This document shows positions 60,958-64,000 of a stretch of DNA of 64,000 bases, piece by piece. Every line of letters begins with the position of its first letter. The first letter of the stretch is position 1. The position numbers and the translations under genes were made by a program. The notes under the pieces were generated by a model, which was not told the DNA's origin, did not search any database, and was given only the letters and a program-made list of their open reading frames with translations. This DNA is from Candidatus Allofournierella merdavium (lineage in GTDB: Bacteria > Bacillota > Clostridia > Oscillospirales > Ruminococcaceae): positions 1 through 64,000 of the forward strand of contig DWYI01000020.1 of assembly GCA_019118765.1 (NCBI GenBank). Direction: 5' to 3'.

Positions 60958-61195
60958 CTTTGTTCGACCTCCTGTTTTGAAAAAAAGAAAAGGCGTGGTG
61001 CACACTTACACCACTGCCTTTGTGTCACTTGGATAAAGAGGTGCTCTTTCCCCGCTGCCCCGCAGCGCGGCGCTCTGCCCCGCCGTGGGAACCGGGACGC
61101 CCGAACGCACAATGCCCCATTGCCGTGCACCTCCGCCAAAAAAATCCTGCCCACCGCCGCTGGGCGCGGCGCGCGGGCGAACCTTCTACCCTTTC
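60958..61195 (-). promoter_or_regulatory. Structured leader of the purine operon, class unknown
   Basis: About 240 transcribed bases precede purE. Local inverted repeats include CAATG-GGG-CATTG (61108-61124), GCGGCG/CGCCGC-type arms near 61155-61175, and a final hairpin that is a terminator. It lacks the conserved core of the purine, ZTP, and PRPP/ppGpp riboswitches as I know them. It may be a new aptamer, a protein-binding site, or unstructured sequence with one attenuator. Confidence 0.5.
60981..61020 (-). terminator. Attenuator terminator in the purine leader
   Basis: AAGGCAGTGGTG and CACCACGCCTT, one bulged base, loop TAAGTGTG, followed by TTCTTTTTTT on the minus strand. It ends about 25 bases before the purE start, so it must be read through for expression. 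Confidence 0.82.
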
Positions 61196-61224
61196 AGTTT
61201 AAAGGGTGCGGCGGCAAAATGCAA
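61196..61224 (-). promoter_or_regulatory. Probable promoter of the purine operon
   Basis: On the minus strand TTGCAT (61219-61224) and TAAACT (61196-61201) are separated by 17 bases. The hexamers are imperfect. Confidence 0.6.
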
Positions 61225-61324
61225 CCCGTTTCGCACCCCGCGAAAGGATTTTCAGAACAATTGCTTTGCCCGCCCGCCTTTGTCCTGTGATTTTTGGCAC
61301 GATTACCAACAAAGGGGCCGGTAG

Positions 61325-61813
61325 TCATACTTTGGCGGGGGCGGTGACAGCGGCGTAGCGCCCGCCGGTGACCGCCAGCAGGTCGGCGGGGGCCAGTTCC
61401 ACCTGGGCCCCGATGCGCCCGGCGCTGACCATGATGGTCTCCTTATCCTCCGCGGAGGTATCCACCACCGTGACAAAGGGCTTTTTCATCCCCACCGGGC
61501 TGCAGCCGCCCCGCACATAGCCGGTGGTCTTGAGCAGGTCCGCCACATGGAGCATGGCCACGCTCTTCTCCCCCACCGCCCGGGCGGCGGCCTTCAGGTC
61601 CAGCTCCTCCGCCACCGGGATGACGAACACATAAAAGGCACGGCTGGCGCCTTGGGTCACCAGCGTCTTGAACACCCGCGCCGGGTCCTGCCCCACCTTT
61701 TTGGCCACGGCCAGGCCGTCGATGGCCCCGTCGGAATGGTCGTACTCGTGGAATTGATAGGCCACCTTCGCTTTGTCCAGCATCCGCATGGCGTTGGTCT
61801 TGGGTTGTGCCAT
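61325..61813 (-). CDS. ybaK: Cys-tRNA(Pro) deacylase, YbaK/EbsC family
   Basis: 162 residues: KTNAMRMLDKAKVAYQFHEY at the start, VFKTLVTQGASRAFYVFVIPVAEELDLKAAARAV (about 51-84, read in parts), and GGCSPVGMKKPFVTVVD, the conserved Lys and GXXXP loop. It hydrolyses mischarged Cys-tRNA(Pro). ATG 61813 follows GGGGACGGGG; a much longer frame upstream has no ribosome site. Its stop lies about 100 bases upstream (in transcription terms downstream) of the purine promoter region. Confidence 0.92.
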   Translation of the reverse strand: MAQPKTNAMRMLDKAKVAYQFHEYDHSDGAIDGLAVAKKVGQDPARVFKTLVTQGASRAFYVFVIPVAEELDLKAAARAVGEKSVAMLHVADLLKTTGYVRGGCSPVGMKKPFVTVVDTSAEDKETIMVSAGRIGAQVELAPADLLAVTGGRYAAVTAPAKV

Positions 61814-61892
61814 CTTCCCCGTCCCCTTTTCATCGCCCGGGGTGTCCGGGCGTTTTTCTTTTATTGTAACACGCCGCGCAAGAGCCTTCTTC

Positions 61893-61921
61893 TTGACAAT
61901 CGGCCGCCGGCGTGCTATGCT
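61893..61921 (+). promoter_or_regulatory. Sigma-A promoter of the aro leader and DAHP synthase
   Basis: A perfect TTGACA (61893-61898) and TATGCT (61916-61921) are separated by 17 bases, about 33 bases before the leader-peptide ATG. Confidence 0.85.
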
Positions 61922-61953
61922 TTGCACAATCTTTTTAAAACGCGAGGTTCGCC

Positions 61954-62043
61954 ATGCACGTTCTGTTTACCGCCAGCTATTATTACGGCTTTTACTTTAT
62001 GATGGGTAAAGGCCTTGTTTGCTGCGGTCATCCGGGGATGTGA
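61954..62043 (+). CDS. Tyr/Phe-rich leader peptide controlling DAHP synthase
   Basis: A 29-codon frame, ATG to TGA, reading MHVLFTASYYYGFYFMMG and ending CCGHPGM. Residues 9-15 are Tyr-Tyr-Tyr-Gly-Phe-Tyr-Phe; in total four Tyr and three Phe codons in 29. It starts 33 bases after a consensus promoter and ends just before a terminator hairpin upstream of the aromatic-pathway gene, exactly the layout of amino-acid attenuation leaders. The ribosome site is weak (CGAGG). Function as a sensor peptide is inference, but several features agree. Confidence 0.82.
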   Translation: MHVLFTASYYYGFYFMMGKGLVCCGHPGM

Positions 62044-62074
62044 GGGCGCCGGGCGCGTCGAGTCGCACCAAAAG

Positions 62075-62111
62075 CCGGGAAACCTGCGGCAGCAGGCTTC
62101 CCGGTTTTTAT
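62075..62111 (+). terminator. Attenuator terminator before DAHP synthase
   Basis: CCGGGAAACCTGC pairs with GCAGGCTTCCCGG (one mismatch) and is followed by TTTTTATTTT, 32 bases after the leader-peptide stop codon and about 25 bases before the aroF start. Confidence 0.9.
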
Positions 62112-62134
62112 TTTGAAACAAGGGGGAGACTGAG

Positions 62135-63148
62135 ATGATCATCATTTTAAAGCAGAACGCCGATCAGGCGGCGGTGGAGGAACTGTGCCGGGAACTGGAA
62201 GGCCGGGGCCTTTCCATCCACGAGAGCCAGGGCGCCGAGACACACATTCTGGGCCTGGTGGGCGACACCAAGTCCATCGCCGAGAGCTGGGTGCGGGCCA
62301 ACCCGGTGGTGGAGGACGTGCGCCGGGTGAGCGAGCCCTACAAGAAGGCCAACCGCAAGTTCCACCCGGCGGACACGGTGGTGGATGTGAGCGGCGTGCC
62401 GGTGGGCGGCGGCCACTTCGCGGTGATCGCCGGGCCCTGCAGCGTGGAGAGCGAAAGCCAGATCGAGACGGTGGCCGCCGCGGTGCAGGCCGCGGGGGCA
62501 AAGCTTTTGCGGGGCGGCGCCTTCAAGCCCCGCACCTCCCCCTACTCCTTCCAGGGGATGCGGGCGGAGGGGCTGGAGCTGCTGCGCCACGCCCGCAGCC
62601 GCACCGGCATGCCCATCGTCACCGAGATCATGAACACCGAGCACCTGCCCCTCTTTGCCGACGTGGACCTCATCCAGGTGGGGGCGCGGAACATGCAGAA
62701 CTTTGAACTGCTCAAGGCGGTGGGCCGCAGCGGCCGGCCGGTGCTCTTGAAGCGGGGGCTTTCCGCCACGCTGGAGGAACTGGTGATGAGCGCCGAGTAC
62801 ATCATGGCCGAGGGCAACGACCAGGTGATCCTGTGCGAGCGGGGCATCCGCACCTTCGAGCCCAGCATGCGCAACACGCTGGACATCAGCGCCGTGCCCA
62901 TGCTGAAAAAGATGACCCACCTGCCGGTGGTGATCGACCCCAGCCACGCGGCGGGCATTGCCTGGATGGTGGAGCCGCTGGCGGCGGCGGCGGTGGCCGC
63001 CGGGGCGGACGGGCTGATGATCGAGGTGCACAACGACCCGGCTCACGCCCTGTGCGACGGCGCCCAGAGCCTGACCCCCGACCAGTTCGCGGCCCTGATG
63101 GAAAAGCTGCGCCCGCTGGTGCGCCTGGTGGGAAAAACGCTGGACTGA
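62135..63148 (+). CDS. aroF: 3-deoxy-7-phosphoheptulonate (DAHP) synthase, type I-beta
   Basis: 337 residues. Condenses PEP and erythrose-4-phosphate, first step to aromatic amino acids. An N-terminal ferredoxin-like regulatory domain (about 1-70) is followed by the TIM barrel with IAGPCSVES (about 98), LLRGGAFKPRTSPYSFQG (PEP-binding Arg/Lys), ILCERGIRTFE and VVIDPSHAAG (metal His). GGGGGAG lies before the ATG. The only structural gene of its transcript, under the Tyr/Phe leader. The ferredoxin-like domain usually binds a feedback inhibitor. Confidence 0.95.
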   Translation: MIIILKQNADQAAVEELCRELEGRGLSIHESQGAETHILGLVGDTKSIAESWVRANPVVEDVRRVSEPYKKANRKFHPADTVVDVSGVPVGGGHFAVIAGPCSVESESQIETVAAAVQAAGAKLLRGGAFKPRTSPYSFQGMRAEGLELLRHARSRTGMPIVTEIMNTEHLPLFADVDLIQVGARNMQNFELLKAVGRSGRPVLLKRGLSATLEELVMSAEYIMAEGNDQVILCERGIRTFEPSMRNTLDISAVPMLKKMTHLPVVIDPSHAAGIAWMVEPLAAAAVAAGADGLMIEVHNDPAHALCDGAQSLTPDQFAALMEKLRPLVRLVGKTLD

Positions 63149-63246
63149 GCCGTCACGCCTTGCAACGGCGCCGCGGATGCGCTAAAATAAAATGATAGAC
63201 CGTTCCGCCCGCCGGGCGGGGCAGACAAACGGGGAGGGTTTTAAAA

Positions 63247-64000
63247 ATGGATCTGCATCTCAACAGCATCTGCGTACAGGGCGGCTACACGCCGGGAAAC
63301 GGCGAGCCCCGCCAGGTGCCCATCATCCAGAGCACCACCTTTAAATACGCCACCAGCGAGGACATGGGCAAACTGTTCGACCTGGAGGCCAGCGGCTACT
63401 TCTACAGCCGGCTGCAGAACCCCACCTGCGACACGGTGGCCGCCAAGATCTGCGCGCTGGAGGGCGGCAGTGCCGCCATGCTCACCAGTTCCGGCCAGGC
63501 GGCCAGCTTCTACTCGGTGTTCAACATTGCCGGCTGCGGCGACCATGTGGTGAGCAGCAGCACCATCTACGGCGGCACCTACAACCTCTTCGCCGTGACC
63601 ATGAAGCGGATGGGCATCGAGTTCACCTTCGTGGACCCGGACTGCACCGAGGAGGAACTGAACGCCGCCTTCCGGCCCAACACCAAGGCGGTGTTCGGCG
63701 AGACCATCGCCAACCCGGCCCTGACGGTGCTGGACATTGAAAAGTTCGCCAAGGCGGCCCACGCCCACGGCGTGCCCCTCATCATCGACAACACCTTCGC
63801 CACCCCGGTGAACTGCCGGCCCTTCGAGTGGGGTGCGGACATCGTGACCCACTCCACCACCAAGTACATGGACGGCCACGGCGCGGCGGTGGGCGGCTGC
63901 ATCGTGGACAGCGGCCGCTTCGACTGGACCAGGTACCCCGACAAGTTCCCCGGCCTTTGCACCCCCGACGAGAGCTATCACGGGGTGGTGTACACCGAGC
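63247..64000 (+). CDS. metY: O-acetylhomoserine sulfhydrylase-type PLP enzyme (3' end beyond window)
   Basis: The first 251 codons are present. Cys/Met-metabolism PLP fold: STTFKYATSEDMGKLF, YFYSRLQNPTCDTV, SSGQAASFYSVFNI, the Asp in LIIDNTFATPV and the PLP Lys in HSTTKYMDGHGAAVGG. The MetY/O-acetylhomoserine aminocarboxypropyltransferase subgroup has this QNPT and YMDGHG pattern, giving homocysteine from O-acetylhomoserine and sulfide. ATG 63247 follows GGGGAGGG. The spacer to aroF holds an AT-rich promoter-like stretch. Confidence 0.88.
   Translation, partial: MDLHLNSICVQGGYTPGNGEPRQVPIIQSTTFKYATSEDMGKLFDLEASGYFYSRLQNPTCDTVAAKICALEGGSAAMLTSSGQAASFYSVFNIAGCGDHVVSSSTIYGGTYNLFAVTMKRMGIEFTFVDPDCTEEELNAAFRPNTKAVFGETIANPALTVLDIEKFAKAAHAHGVPLIIDNTFATPVNCRPFEWGADIVTHSTTKYMDGHGAAVGGCIVDSGRFDWTRYPDKFPGLCTPDESYHGVVYTE

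Noticed and set aside
59699..61003. Apparent purE-purC fusion frame
   Set aside because: The in-frame stretch between them carries a purC ribosome site and an ATG start; purE itself lies in another frame with its own GTG start, and the in-frame N-terminal part reads as an Arg/Gly-rich shadow.
60958..61195. Classical purine (guanine/adenine) or ZTP riboswitch before purE
   Set aside because: The conserved junction and loop sequences of those classes were searched for by eye and not found.

Overview
The window is chromosomal DNA from a GC-rich, strictly anaerobic Clostridia-type Firmicute, most like the Oscillospirales (Ruminococcaceae/Oscillospiraceae). The evidence is the combination of a trimeric bifurcating [FeFe] hydrogenase, a complete Rnf complex, SpoIID, FtsEX with an M23 hydrolase, strong AAGGAGG ribosome sites, sigma-A promoters, encoded tRNA CCA ends and a Firmicute-type Fe-S PurF. 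The species cannot be named from sequence alone. Codon position 3 is so GC-rich that nearly every gene has long open antisense shadows. These were ignored.

Layout. 1-8.4 kb: gap (5' end only), an ATPase-domain protein, asparaginase, a P-type ATPase behind a probable yybP-ykoY (Mn2+) riboswitch, a membrane protein with citrate synthase 1, and spoIID. 8.5-17 kb: a hydrogenase locus. A leftward sensory/regulatory operon (DRTGG, RsbW-like ATPase, HydS-like hydrogenase, DRTGG, PHP) diverges from a rightward operon (hydC, ATPase, 2Fe-2S protein, hydB, hydA). 17-20.6 kb: LysR, APC permease and an enolase-superfamily enzyme. 21-26.6 kb: a sugar-ABC ATPase, an AraC regulator, nagB, an HD protein, tRNA-Tyr, citrate synthase 2 and a 45-residue membrane peptide. 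26.7-32.3 kb: rnfCDGEAB, transcribed leftward. 32.5-38.3 kb: a 43-residue membrane peptide, a two-gene secreted/membrane unit of unknown role, a CNNM/CorC protein with a long structured leader, an array of hairpins, tRNA-Thr and rsmA. 38.4-42.6 kb: ftsE-ftsX-M23 peptidase-small protein-S41 protease. 42.8-47.7 kb: a CdaR/PucR-type regulator, a pseudouridine synthase, a flavoprotein, two XRE regulators and a DUF5655-like protein. 48-61 kb: a complete leftward purine operon, purE-C-F-M-N-O-H-D-L-B, with an attenuated leader. 61-64 kb: ybaK, then DAHP synthase behind a Tyr/Phe leader-peptide attenuator, then metY running off the edge.

How the genes work together. Hydrogenase and Rnf are the two exits for reduced ferredoxin and NADH, producing H2 or an ion gradient, and the divergent sensory module probably tunes the first. 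The two citrate synthases supply the oxidative entry to 2-oxoglutarate. The purine operon makes IMP with separate AICAR transformylase and archaeal-type IMP cyclohydrolase in place of bifunctional PurH. The main undescribed material is regulatory RNA (pur leader, CNNM leader, 36.99-37.24 kb hairpin array), the PAS-less sensory hydrogenase operon, and several membrane peptides shorter than 50 residues.
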